Shown: positions 11,084 through 20,817 of the stretch, in pieces
How positions within the stretch are numbered: position 1 is the stretch's first letter
How the letters are laid out: each line of letters opens with the position of its first letter
Assembly: GCA_030770425.1 (NCBI GenBank)
Contig: JASJFT010000301.1
Span: forward strand, 1-45,445
DNA: 45,445 nt
Origin: Darksidea phi
Taxonomy: Eukaryota > Ascomycota > Dothideomycetes > Pleosporales > Lentitheciaceae
Direction: 5' to 3'
The notes under the pieces: generated by a model
What the model saw: only the letters and a program-made list of their open reading frames with translations
What the model was told of the DNA's origin: nothing
The model's database searches: none
Translations under genes and position numbers: made by a program

Positions 11084-12086
11084 AGCAGCCACCATAGTGG
11101 AAGCCGAAGCTCATATATCTAAAAATGGATTACACCCGGGAGATAGTGAATATGAAACGCCATTGATGCGTTGAAACTCAATTTTCACATCACAGTGCTC
11201 TTCATTACCGGTTTTCAGATATAGCTCACTCTGAACACCAGCTCTACATGGGCTTTCAGGTTGCGGGGGTTCATAGCACGCAGGCTCTGTACGGTAAACG
11301 AGTCTCGGATATTCACGACGACCTCACGTTGTGCTTGAGCGGACGGGCCATTGGGACTCTGTGATTATATATGCCTGCTGGTGTCTAGCCTATAGCTGCC
11401 ATGGCAGCGTAGGTCATGTATCTATTTACCTGATTCTGCATTCCCTTAGTCCTGATCTCCCTCGTTATTTCCAAGAATGCCTTGCTAGTTTCCGATGCCC
11501 TTGCTTCCTCTCCTGTATTAATATTCTGCTATGCGGCTACAGTGGACTACCGTACGGCTTCAGTAGTGTTTTTAAGCTTATTTTTTAATGTCGCTGAGGA
11601 CCCTAAAAAATAAGCTAGCTTCTATTAACTTCTTCTTACTTATAGTATATAGTAGTATATTAGTTTTCTTTCTTTCCTATATTAAGTATAGTATTAGTTA
11701 TACGATAAGTAGGTCTTATAGTTAGCTTCTGAACTAGAGCAAGTAGATGATAATAGAATGTATATAGCTGGCGTATCGTAACAGCCCATACCCGCAGGGT
11801 GCATGGCCATAATAGAATACATACACACACGCACGCACCGGAGGCGTTAGGCTTTTTGAAGAATAGTAATAGAGTGTACATGTAAATGTTACTGCTGAGA
11901 GATGTCTCACACACGCCACGAGTTAGTGCGCGGCCGTGCTATGCCGTAATTGGTTAGTTGATGTGGATCTCGGGAGCGGGATCGACTTGCACCAGACCCC
12001 GCTGCGGGAACCAGTTCCAGACACCACGGTAACTACCACTACAACTCCAAGTATTATACGTTTCAAGCTGCGTCTATTAAACCATC
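11084..12086. other. Intergenic, AT-rich and repeat-bearing
   Basis: No gene is recognised. From about 11580 to 11720 the sequence is strongly TA-rich, as expected for RIP-altered DNA. A CA-rich tract at 11818-11836 is followed by ACCGGAGGCGTTAGG, which resembles a sequence after the (CA)n at 19261. The segment 11930-12030 resembles 14590-14680. Confidence 0.5.
11930..12030 (+). repeat. Dispersed repeat copy A
   Basis: The segment reads CTATGCCG..GGTTAGTTGATGTGGATCTCGGGAGCG..GGGAACCAGTTCCAGACACC. A diverged copy at 14590-14680 reads CTATGCCG..AGTTAGATCTCGGAAGCG..GGGAATTAATTCCGGACACC. Many of the differences are C/T or G/A, with small indels. Both flank the kinase/YTH block. The boundaries are estimates by eye. 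Confidence 0.5.
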
Positions 12087-12630
12087 CTATATATCCTCTG
12101 ATCCCTGAAGAAATTCTCTAACTAGAAATCTCTGCATCAATTCAACGCCTGAAGAAGAGCAGATCTCCGTACTACTCCAGACCCGGGTGATACGGTTACC
12201 CTCATTGCCTTCTTTCATATGCAAATGCTCAACGTCATCGTAACCGATCTTACTCCACGACCTCCACTCCATTTCAAAATTGCTGCCAAGCTTCGTAAGC
12301 GCATACGTATCAAAAGAGGACATAAGGTGCTCACCCTTTCCACCCGAGCTCTTGCCAGTGTGGAAGCGTGGGTTCAAAGTCGACAGCGCTTGTTATCGTA
12401 GCAACACCACAAAATTTCCGACTGAGGCCGTTATATTTCACTAATAGGAATCTGAGAGGGAGATAACCATACCTTCCGACGATGGAGAAGATTAGGTAAA
12501 CTGGGGCGCGGGTTTCCACGAAGGCTTTACTCAATCGCTGATTTGTTCGTTGGCCACATGTCCAAGCACCCAAAGCAATGCTCGTCTCAATATCGAGTGC
12601 GTTGTTCGATCTTAGGATGAAGAAACGAGG
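12087..12630 (-). CDS. YTH-domain protein (RNA m6A-reader fold), N-terminus not resolved
   Basis: Three exons on the minus strand, join(12087..12282,12335..12421,12473..12630), give 146 aa that read as a YTH domain. They run from PRFFILRSNNALDIETSI and ALGAWTCGQRTNQRLSKAF through APVYLIFSIVGSRKFCGVA, ITSAVDFEP and ELGWKGNFEMEWRSW to NEGNRITRVWSSTEI and GVELMQRF. The two introns (52 and 51 bp) have GT..AG ends and are supported by rejoining of this family pattern across them. YTH domains bind N6-methyladenosine in RNA through an aromatic cage; the Trp of GAW would be one wall, and I cannot assign the other cage residues securely. The 5' end is unclear: exon a begins at an acceptor (AAAAACAG) after 12630, and no clean start precedes it. 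The kinase pseudogene ends only about 185 bp upstream on the same strand, so this may be the 3' part of a kinase-YTH gene or a separate gene with a lost first exon. Confidence 0.6.
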
Positions 12631-12815
12631 CTGTTTTTGTTAGTGACTGCAGAGGCTACAGATCATAGCAGGAGACATGAACCTGCATCAAAGTTTTAGA
12701 GATTGGCACGGTTATTGGAGCAGCTCCCGAATGCAAGACTGGAGCTGCTCTACGTTAACCATTCGACAGATAGCACATTATGCACTGGATACTTCTTACA
12801 AGTTAATTCTTCACG

Positions 12816-14250
12816 CTACTCATCTTCACTCGGCACGTCCTCAATCGTACCCAAAGTCATTGGGACAGCTTCAATAGAAGGAAATATCTTAGCATCTCCA
12901 ATCTCAGGCTCAAATAAAAGCGAATCTTTGCTTGTGCATAAAGGGGCATCGTCCATTTCCACGTCTCGAAACTGTTCGTCCTCCAATCTGCAGCATATTC
13001 CGCAGAGTTCGCCTATTCCACCAGAGGAGGACCTATATGTTGCTATCTCCAGGGCAAATTCTTCTACTTTGGGCCGACCGAGGCGATCCTCAATAAGCAT
13101 GGTTTCAATCTAGCGTGCCGGATCGTTATCTCGCTAGTCGGTGCAGGCTCGGCGTATAGTTAAAAGCCATTCCCGAACGGCGTTAGTATTAGCCTAGTAC
13201 GCCGCACTGTTGTTGTCGTATAGGTCCTCGCCCGTTCCGTAGTCTCGCATGCAACCCGATAGCTTCTCTACTTCGAATCTATTCAGGACACTGAAAATCT
13301 CCTAGAAAATGCACCCTAGGGACTATATATTGGCAGAGAAGCTCCGCCGTCCGTGATCCGCAACCTTGGGGACGTTGTACTTCGCTGTGGTTCTGGTCGG
13401 GGGCCCTTCGGTTGTGCTTCTGGTATCGTTACAATCTTTCGAAAATCTGAAATCAGTAATCAAGACATTCGATCCAAGTACTAAGATATTCGGTGGTTTT
13501 AAGTCCCGGTGCCGGATTCGATTGGCGTGAAGGTACGATAATACAGTAGCTAGACACCCAAAGAAGGTACGCATAGTGCTGCGGCTATAGAGGCTACTTG
13601 GTGCAACGTTCTTGAGGAAGGCAGACAAATCCCAATCGGTGACGGGTGACATGATTAGAGCAGCGTATTGGTTGTCGGTATAGCTGCCAATGATCTTTAC
13701 GATATGCCGGTGCTGGAGTCGCTTTAGGATTCTCAATTCATTCTCTAATATTTCTAGAGATTTTTGGTCTCGGCTAAATCTTCCTCGATGGATAAGTTTC
13801 CGCCCGAGCAGCTTGGTGGGATCAGGATGATCTACACCAGCTGGATTTCGGGGAAAGACCGATTGAACCTCCGCACTACCGCCTCCTCCTAATACCGCTC
13901 TCGTGACAAGGGGAACATGATCGTAATGCTCAAAGCGTACATGTTCTCCCATTTCCCATTCTGTGATCTTCACATTGCTCGTGAGAATGCATTTCTGTGC
14001 TTGAATGAACAGCCTCTTCTTACACTGTTCTAGACCGTCTGGGAGGTTAAAGATTGAATAGGGGAAATAGGAATCCGTATGCTGTGCGGAAAGAAATAGA
14101 TTGAGCAATCTTAGAAGTCCGATAGAATGAAGAACTAGATATAGCCGCGGAACATCGGATCAAGTCTTAGAATGCACTACTTTAAGAAGCCTAGAAACTT
14201 CTGTGACCTGCTGACTAATATAGCAATCATCGCATCCGTGGCTCTTTTAG
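12816..14250 (-). pseudogene. Protein kinase gene inactivated by RIP-type stops
   Basis: A single continuous minus-strand frame encodes a Ser/Thr kinase-like protein. It has a loop like LGGGGSAEVQSV, GRKLIHRG (beta-3 Lys), ENELRILKRLQHRHIVKI, HRDLKPPNILVLGSN and VLITDFRFSKD, where DFG has become DFR. ARTTAKYNVPKVADHG replaces the family's YxAPEV, and the frame ends in SLGCIF..EIFSVL and RDNDPAR..IETMLIEDRLGRP. The frame is broken by TAG codons at 13323, 13302, 13194, 13134 and 13110 (lowest positions) and a TGA near 14160. Most fall where Trp, Gln or Arg would fit (TGG/CAG to TAG, CGA to TGA), and DFG to DFR and APE to VPK are also G-to-A changes. No insertions or deletions are needed. This is the signature of repeat-induced point mutation. 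A second, apparently intact kinase lies at 39585. Confidence 0.85.
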
Positions 14251-14589
14251 CTCATACAAATAGCGGTCAGTCGTTGATCTGCTTCTGTGCCTGTGTGATC
14301 GAAGTTAACGGACCGAAAATAAAAGGAATATTATAAACGTACGAGCAATGCGAACCGAGTTCGTTATCTTAGTGTAGTTTGAGAATGACCTTAGTACTAG
14401 CAAATCTTGATACAGTAGTTCCCCAGAAGGTGAGGGATGAGGTGGTGAGAATAGTTGAAGTTAGCCATGCTGGCCCTCAGGCTGAGGACTGCTGAGGGGC
14501 TGTGGGCTGATTGGAAGGTGACTGTGCACCTCAGTGCGTAGTCACCACCAACTTCCAGGCGGTGTCGCACGCACCGTAAGTTTCGCATC

Positions 14590-14680
14590 CTGCTGCACTA
14601 TGCCGTGATAAGTTAGATCTCGGAAGCGACAGCGCCTGGAGCGGACCCTACCACGGGAATTAATTCCGGACACCCTGGCC
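14590..14680 (+). repeat. Dispersed repeat copy B
   Basis: Partner of the copy at 11930-12030, sharing CTATGCCG, GATCTCGGRAGCG, CGGGAA and TTCCRGACACC in the same order and strand. Many differences are transitions, as expected if duplicates were altered by RIP. The origin is unknown. Confidence 0.5.
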
Positions 14681-14746
14681 TAGTTGCACCAAGTTTAGCC
14701 CCCGCTCTCTTCCAAGAGATTCTGGAGCTAATCAAAATTTGCCTGC

Positions 14747-15072
14747 TTAAGCGAGGCCGCAAGACTGAGCAGACATTCACCGGTCTAGAGGGGTCGGCAC
14801 GTCCGCTATTGCGCGTTCGATGGCTTGATCTGTTTGGCTCATGCTATTAGCCAACTGCGTGATAATGATAGGGGCTTAGAAAAACTTTATTGCTTATGGT
14901 ACTGTGACATTAAAGCAATCTTTAAATCTACCTATTAGATCACAAAGCTAGAAGTTATCTTGCAGCATGGCATATCAGCTGAACGGATCAAGCCGTCGAA
15001 CGCGCAATAGCGGACGTGCCGACCCCTCCAGACCGGTGAATGTCTGCTCAGCCCCGCAGCCTCGCTTAAGGA
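14747..15072. repeat. Inverted repeat with about 85-bp arms
   Basis: The left arm (about 14747-14838) and right arm (about 14983-15072) are reverse complements. Shared blocks include CTTAAGCGAGG, TGAGCAGACATTCACCGGTC, AGGGGTCGGCACGTCCGC and TATTGCGCGTTCGA. The roughly 145-bp spacer is AT-rich. Mismatches between arms (for example CTAGAGG/CTGGAGG, GATGGCTTGATCTG/GACGGCTTGATCCG) are nearly all transitions. It looks like a non-autonomous DNA transposon or transposon termini altered by RIP, though no target-site duplication was identified. Confidence 0.7.
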
Positions 15073-15395
15073 GACTAGCGCCAGACATCTCTCAGCGCAC
15101 CGTATCGGCACGAGCGCCGTATCCGTTTTACCGGTAGACTCAGCGACCACGTCAATACATATGCATAAGTAGCCCGTAGCTGAAAGCGCCAGCCATGGTT
15201 GGAACACCGCATGCCAGCTTTCTTTGTGCGGTCAGCTCAGCCTCGCAGTTCTCGCTTAAGAGGGCATCTCTTAGTTAGCGCTAAAATTAATCTAGGAGGG
15301 AAAGCGGGAGCAGGCCTCTACGCAACGTAACTTTAAATATGCCACCGGTTCACTAAACTCTCCAGCAAATACGTACAGAATCTGCCTTCTCAAAA

Positions 15396-15441
15396 CAACC
15401 CTGTGGCCGGAGCGGGTCGTTCCCTCCTTGCTAATAGTGGC
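15396..15441 (-). repeat. Dispersed about 40-bp repeat, copy 1
   Basis: On the minus strand it contains GGGAACGACCCGCTCCGG followed by CCACAGGGTTG. It belongs to the family with copies at 18727, 32780, 35407 and 37700, whose core is roughly GCAGGGAGGACGGCCGAC followed by CGCTCCGGCCACAGGGTTG. It is probably an end of a transposon family. Confidence 0.6.
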
Positions 15442-15622
15442 GACTAGAGTACCGGACATCGGAACTACTGTTCGCTATCCGCCTATTAATCACGCTCACG
15501 CAGACACGTGATACTCAGCACCAGCCACTCAGCCTTGTTGCTGTCCCCAAACCCCAACTTCTTACAGATTTTCATTCTTTGAACTTCTCAGCGCAGTTAG
15601 GACTTTCAGAGCAAACGCAGGT

Positions 15623-18052
15623 ATGCCTCCTGGGAAACGCGTGAATCTGCAAAGCTCGAGAAGAGTTCTAATAGCAACTCCTACGACCTTGGAAGTTCCT
15701 CGACCTCAACGTCCAACAACACCATTCCCACCGAAATGGCTCAAGAGCCATGGCTGTTGGAGGTTCTCCTACAACACCCATCCCGAAGGCGAAAACGTCT
15801 TGTATATGGGGACGCTGCATGAGCTGCGCGGGCGGACCAACTGCGGATTCTGCCAAAAGCTTTATGGATATCTGAAAGATGAAGATGGCTTGTTCAGAGG
15901 ACACCCAGAGAACCAAGTTCTCTGCGGCGTCAGGAAGGGGATAGTCTCGGAGTATTTCTTGACAATGAGCGTAAGTCCCGATTGGCCCTCATACATTCTA
16001 ATAGCTTTCATCTATATCAGCTAAACCCAGTAGTGCCCAGGCTCTATCATCAACCTCGAGCACCCCATCTTGAAACCTGTTGGGAATTTTCCAAATGGGG
16101 CTAAGCGACTTGACCCTGAATGGATTTGCATAAATGATGTGGAAGACTGGATTCGTGTCTGCGACGAAAGCCATGGTTGCCGCGCGCATCCCGACAATAC
16201 AAGGCCAAAAGACTCCCCCATACTCACGTTAATCGACGTCTCAGCGGATTGTTTGGTTGTAACAATGCCACGAACACCATACCTCGCTCTCAGTTACGTT
16301 TGGGGAGGAAAAGAAACCTACCAGTTGGCTCAGGATGACTTCCCTAAACTGCAAGAGGTAGGGTCGCTTCGAGAAATTCGGGACAAAATTCCGCAGACGA
16401 TTAAGGACGCTATGGTACTCACTGCACGTCTCGGATACCGTTACATCTGGGTGGACACTCTGTGTATTGTCCAAGATGACTACGAAAACAAACTCAAGCA
16501 CATCCAGCAAATGTCGTCCATATATTCGAATGCCTCTATTACAATTGTCGCCGCTGATGGCGAACATGCTGAACACGGACTGAGAGGCGTACCGGGCTGC
16601 CTGCCTCGTTTTGATCCTCCCCAGGATCTTTTCGAATTCTCTCCATCATATCAGGTTATCATCGCTACAATGTCATTAAGTTGCCAACCCAAGAAGGAGT
16701 ACTTCACAAGAGGATGGACATATCAGGAATATCTTCTTTCCGCTCGGTTGCTTGTCTTCGTAGACAACAGGGTTGTATGGCTATGTCAAGAGCACGAATG
16801 GCAAGAAGGGTTCCATGAGGCTCGGAATTGCCATAGTGCCCATACCGCTTTCCTGACTGAAAGGGTCATGAGGAAGGAGTTGACATATCCAGATCTGTGG
16901 ACCTTCAAGGAATACGTGGAGCAGTACAACACGAGGAACTTGAGCTATGATTATGATGCATTGGCCGCTTTCTCGGGTGTTCTCAGTCGGGCGAGCTCAG
17001 CGTTTGTGGGTGGATTTTTACAAGCTCTTCCCGAGTTCTACTTCGACATCGCGATCCTATGGCAACCAGCCGATCCGCTTCGTCGCAGGGTAGCTGATCA
17101 AGAACGGTACTCGGCCCCAAGCTGGTCGTGGGTGGGCTGGAAGGGCACACTAGATCTTGACTTATGGGAATATGGAATATGCAACCCAGCCACTGCAGGC
17201 AGGTCGTACGAGATAGAAGTTTCCCCCTTGGTAACCTGGTCAAAAATGACAAAGCCTCACGGAGCTCGTTTGCCAATCGACAATTCCTACCATGAATACT
17301 ACCAACTAAGAGTGCCAGAACGCCGAACCGGAACTGTCGGGAATCAGCATCAGCACGAACCGGACTTCCTCAGTCGGATCACAAGCAGAAATTCACATGT
17401 AAAGTTATACTTGAAAGGTTGGAGCCTTTCGACTTGGAACATTGTCCAAGGATCCACATCATGGCCATGCTACCGACACTCAGCTGTCTCCACACCATGT
17501 TCGTATCCAATCTCAATCCAGAGGTCCGTAACCTCACTGCAAAGCCAAGATTACCTGTACCTGCACTGTAAAACGGCTCGGTCATACTTCCGTATTGGTG
17601 GGCCTCTCGACCGGCGAAAAGAAAACGTACCAATCTCCTGTATGTCCATCACCTTGGTGGATAAGTCAGGAGAAATAGCTGGAGTTATTCGTCTGAACGG
17701 GAAGCAGATACTCTCCGAAGAGAGTGTACTGTGCGAACTCGTAGCCATTTCGAAAGGCCAGGCTAATCTCGGGTTCATTGGGCCAGAGTATACCCTAGAT
17801 GAAGGAAGTGACTTGAACTGTTTACGCCGCCTTACAGACATTCGCGGTGGATCTGATGACTTCCTTTATAATAATTTAGAGGAGAAAACCGAGGAGCAAT
17901 ATCTGAGAAATTATGTAGGATATTATGAGTTCTTCAACGTGCTATTGGTAGGATGGAAGGGTGGCGTAGCGTATCGGAAGGCCTTGGGAAGAGTGTTTAA
18001 GGAAGTCTGGGAGGCTCAGGCTCTAGAAGAGGTGGATCTGGTTTTGGGCTAA
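15623..18052 (+). CDS. HET-domain protein (heterokaryon incompatibility type) 1
   Basis: Two exons, 15623..15970 and 16034..18052, 788 aa. The 63-bp intron (GTAAGT donor, CTAAAC branch, CAGTAG acceptor) joins EYFLTMS to CPGSIINLEHPILKPVGN. An earlier acceptor at TATCAG would lead into a stop. The HET domain starts near residue 198 with PYLALSYVWGG, continues with PQTIKDAMVLTARLGYRYIW, VDTLCIVQDD and IYSNASITIVAADG, and is followed by the usual RGWTYQEYLLSARLLVF. The N-terminal exon has an NCGFC pair and basic, proline-rich start. HET proteins trigger programmed cell death on non-self recognition in ascomycetes; this one has the complete domain and no lesions. A broken TPR gene end follows within 100 bp. 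Confidence 0.9.
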
Positions 18053-18137
18053 GGTGTGACGGACGGCGCTAGAGTAACAACGAACTTCTATTCCCTGTTC
18101 AAGCGAAGGTCCATAGACTAATTAAGTACTAATCTCC

Positions 18138-18375
18138 GCAGAGGCGGAGTAGATGCGTCGAGAGACGCTGGCACTGAAGGAGAAGGTATTGAGCAAGGAG
18201 TACATTGATGAGTGTCTACCAGCTAGCCTACCTGTTGCATCACCAGAATAAGTACGGAGATGCTTTGCCCCTCTACGGACGGGCCTGCACAGGCTACCAG
18301 GTCACACTTGGCCGGATCATCCGATTACTCGAGCGTGCGTAGAGCACTACACTTCCGTCCAATAGCAGTTAGTGG
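18138..18375 (+). pseudogene. TPR (tetratricopeptide) gene end, fragmented
   Basis: Three plus-strand frames succeed each other and together read as the last repeats of a kinesin-light-chain-type TPR protein, the usual sensor region of fungal NB-ARC proteins. First comes AEAE, then TAG (Gln would fit), then MRRETLALKEKVLSKE. After a frame change near 18204 comes MSVYQLAYLLHHQNKYGDAL, then PLYGRACTGYQVTLG. After a one-base loss near 18311 comes PDHPITRACVEHYTSVQ and a stop near 18365. The first frame change fits loss of about eight bases (the 'HPD' codons of the normal repeat). No NB-ARC part is found upstream, where the HET gene lies. This is an inference from repeat resemblance, but the three-frame match is strong. 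Confidence 0.7.
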
Positions 18376-18726
18376 ATGCGCAAACTTCGGTGAGCGAGGG
18401 GCATGAGTTCATAAACGTCATTTCTGAGCGTACGCAATCGGATCTCAAGGTTAGAACATGGCCGAACTAGCGTTGGCTTCTAAGAAGGAACGGCCGTGGA
18501 GGCTAAGGAAGCGGAAGTTCAAGGAATAGAGACTAAGTCGAGGCGGTTTGTATAATTAGTAAGGGAACACGCAGACACGAAACCTTGAAATGACTCGTTG
18601 TCAGTGGACATGCAAGATAGTAGGCTACCGAGCTAGTGCATTGAAGCAACGGCAGGGCTTGGTAAGCATGGTTCAAAGACGATAAGGAACAGTAACGAGT
18701 GGTGCGGTATTGAATGTCGCCTCAAC

Positions 18727-18766
18727 AGGCAGGGAGGATGGCCGACCCGCTCCAGCCACAGTGTTG
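18727..18766 (+). repeat. Dispersed about 40-bp repeat, copy 2
   Basis: Reads GGCAGGGAGGATGGCCGACC then CGCTCCAGCCACAGTGTTG. Compared with copy 4 (35407) the changes are mostly transitions. It is followed by GCGCCGGAGGCGTTGGG, which resembles sequence at 11834. Confidence 0.6.
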
Positions 18767-19092
18767 CGCCGGAGGCGTTGGGATTTTGGGCATATATGAC
18801 GTGGGAGGGGAGAGTGAGTTGCTGCTTCCAGGGAGCACATGACTTGCTGGGATCATGTAGCGAGCTCCAAAACCGTACCCATGGGAAAGCGGAACCGGGC
18901 TAGGGTCTCCGAACGGAAGCGAGAGACCGAGATCAGAAAGAGTCCACCGCGGGAACCAGAAAAGGATCTGCCGAAGCTACAGTAGAGCAGGTACAGCTAA
19001 CGCGCACTAGGAGCGGGCGACTCTTCTTGCACACACTTACGCCATGAGCCTCGAGTGCGTACACACATTAGGATTGAGAAGATATGTTAAGA

Positions 19093-19179
19093 GTCACCAG
19101 CCAATCAGCATCGGTTCACTGGCACAAACGGTCGACAGTCTGACAATTTGTGCCAGCAAACTGGCGCTGATTGGCTGAC
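19093..19179. repeat. Hairpin-forming inverted repeat
   Basis: The left arm (19093-19128, containing AGCCAATCAGC and ACTGGCACAAA) is the near-perfect reverse complement of the right arm (19147-19179, containing TTTGTGCCAGC and GCTGATTGGCT). The arms are about 33 bases and the spacer is 18 bases. It could be a miniature inverted-repeat element or a strong cruciform; nothing ties it to a gene. Confidence 0.7.
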
Positions 19180-19260
19180 GCTTATGGGCAAATACTAACT
19201 ATATATAGCTTAGTGATATAATGTTAGCAATGTAATGACCCAGAATTGCATGCGTAAATA

Positions 19261-19287
19261 AACACACACACACACACACACACACAA
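19261..19287 (+). repeat. (CA)n microsatellite
   Basis: About 13 uninterrupted CA units. It is followed by AGCTGGAGGCGCTCGATTTTT, resembling the sequence after the shorter CA tract at 11818. Confidence 0.9.
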
Positions 19288-20076
19288 GCTGGAGGCGCTC
19301 GATTTTTCGGTGTGGATGAAGAGAGATGTTAGCATGGTGTTTCTGAAGGGGAAGGTAGGCGAAGCAGCAGTCGCCAAGAGGTTTGAAGCACAGGCCATCA
19401 TCTGATCATGTAGATCTGGAGAGGTTAAAATCTGGGACCTGCCCTCGGAACCTGGTCCACCGCGGGGGCCCAAAACATGGTCCGCTGCGAGACTCAAAAT
19501 GGGCCCTTGTTTCCAGGAATAATGCTAGCCCAAGTTTGGATCGCGGCCAGATTTTAAGCATGCCTAGCTTGATTAGTGTAGCTTGTTGACCGTCCCAGAC
19601 GCCCAGGTTTTCTCCGGGTGGTTTCGGTTTAGTTCCAGCGGTGGAGCCTGGTTAAGCCCCACGCAAAGAATTAGGCGCTGCTGGACAAGGTCCTAGTAGG
19701 AGCGGTTCGGCCGTTCTCCCTGCCAGTGTGAAAATCTAGTTGATAGAAGAACTCTGGTAAGATAAGGATATATTTGATCTGTCCATGTTAGTGGGGTAGG
19801 CTCAATGGGGTTGTGACAGAGGTCTAGCGCGACGAGCGTGGCGGCGTGACGCGCGGAGCGGGGGAGGCGTGTGGCGTACCATTCATTATTCACAAGCTGA
19901 TCACCCCACTAAAACGCAGGGCGTCTGGGCCGCAGTAGGTGGTACGAAAAAACAGTCATAGGCATGTGATTGCCTCTACTTTGATTCACCGAGGGGCGAG
20001 GGTCAAGTTTAATTATGAAAACGACACACAATTTGGATCTCTCTTACTGAGCACCAAACTCTTCCGAACTTACACG

Positions 20077-20357
20077 ATGGCGACTCCAGTGATCGTGGAT
20101 ATTGTGACTTACTTCTATCCTGTCGGAAACACTTCAGCCGTTCATTTAACGCGGAATCTTCCCCAGGGACAAACAGTGCGGATTCTGCTCTTAGGGTGCG
20201 GCGACATCCGAAACATTGTGTTCACAATCTATATGGACCAAGACTCGGGCAAGCAAATTTCACCGGGTGCCTTTGAATTTCTCTGATACTGCTCAATAGG
20301 TCGGAGTCTAGACTTTACATGCTGCGATATCCAACCCGATACTATTGGTCTCTGATA
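20077..20357 (+). pseudogene. DUF4470/MYND-type protein, N-terminal fragment
   Basis: ATG 20077 opens MATPVIVDIVTYFYPVGNTS, then NLPQGQTVRILLLGCGDIRN, the typical start of fungal proteins with a DUF4470 domain (often with a MYND finger). A short intron probably ends at CAATAG near 20299, after which LDFTCCDIQP continues the family pattern. The frame then stops (TGA near 20355), and the following 250 bp hold only scrambled resemblance. The gene is therefore truncated to roughly its first 90 residues. The function of intact relatives is not known to me beyond domain names. Confidence 0.65.
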
Positions 20358-20612
20358 ATGAAACGAACAGCCTAGAAAACTCCACCTGGGTTTTTGCTCG
20401 GATTGGAATATGCGACCATCTAGAAGATCTTTTATAATCCCAACGACTTACTGGATGCCGAGCTTTCTTATTAGTAGCAGCAACCGCAGCTGCGTGAACC
20501 ACGATGGGCTCATCTTCTTGGCCGACGAAGAAGGTAAATTAGTGCGATTGGATGAGACTGTCGGGCTCAGCTTATTAAGGAATGGTCAGGTCCACTACGA
20601 TTAAAACTAATG

Positions 20613-20735
20613 TGCAATGTTTGGGGCAACGTACTCCAGGCGGCTTCATCTGGAGGCCACGAGGCGGTGGTGAAGCTGCTGCTCGACAAGGACGCCGAAA
20701 CAATAAGTAGGTGTATAAGAGGCATGACTGCGTGA
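20613..20735 (+). pseudogene. Ankyrin-repeat scrap
   Basis: One ankyrin repeat is readable: WGNVLQAASSGGHEAVVKLL followed by LDKDAETIS, then a stop at about 20733. No further repeats are found on either side. It is probably a leftover of an ankyrin-type NLR, and it abuts the small HeLo/SesA-like gene. Confidence 0.65.
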
Positions 20736-20817
20736 ACTGTATCCTAATAGGTTATTTTTCTCCAGAACGGTATCATTGTAAAATAAGTGCAATTTGTACA
20801 CGCATAGCCTATCAGCT

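Larger units (their letters stand above)
14251..15622. other. Intergenic region with repeats
   Basis: This segment lies between the kinase pseudogene and the HET gene. It contains repeat copy B (14590-14680), an inverted repeat (14747-15072) and one copy of the dispersed 40-bp repeat (15396-15441). No gene is recognised; open frames at 14397-14588 and 14935-15207 lie in repeats. Confidence 0.5.
18376..20076. other. Long intergenic segment with simple and inverted repeats
   Basis: No gene is recognised across 1.7 kb. It holds a copy of the dispersed 40-bp repeat (18727), a hairpin element (19093-19179), and a (CA)n microsatellite (19261-19287). The open frames at 19210-19497 and 19383-19589 overlap the repeats and lack family motifs. 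Confidence 0.5.

Noticed and set aside
16021..16090. Earlier splice acceptor (TATCAG at about 16020) for the HET gene
   Set aside because: It leads to LNPVVPRLYH.. and a TAA within 25 codons; the CAGTAG acceptor gives an open frame into the HET domain.
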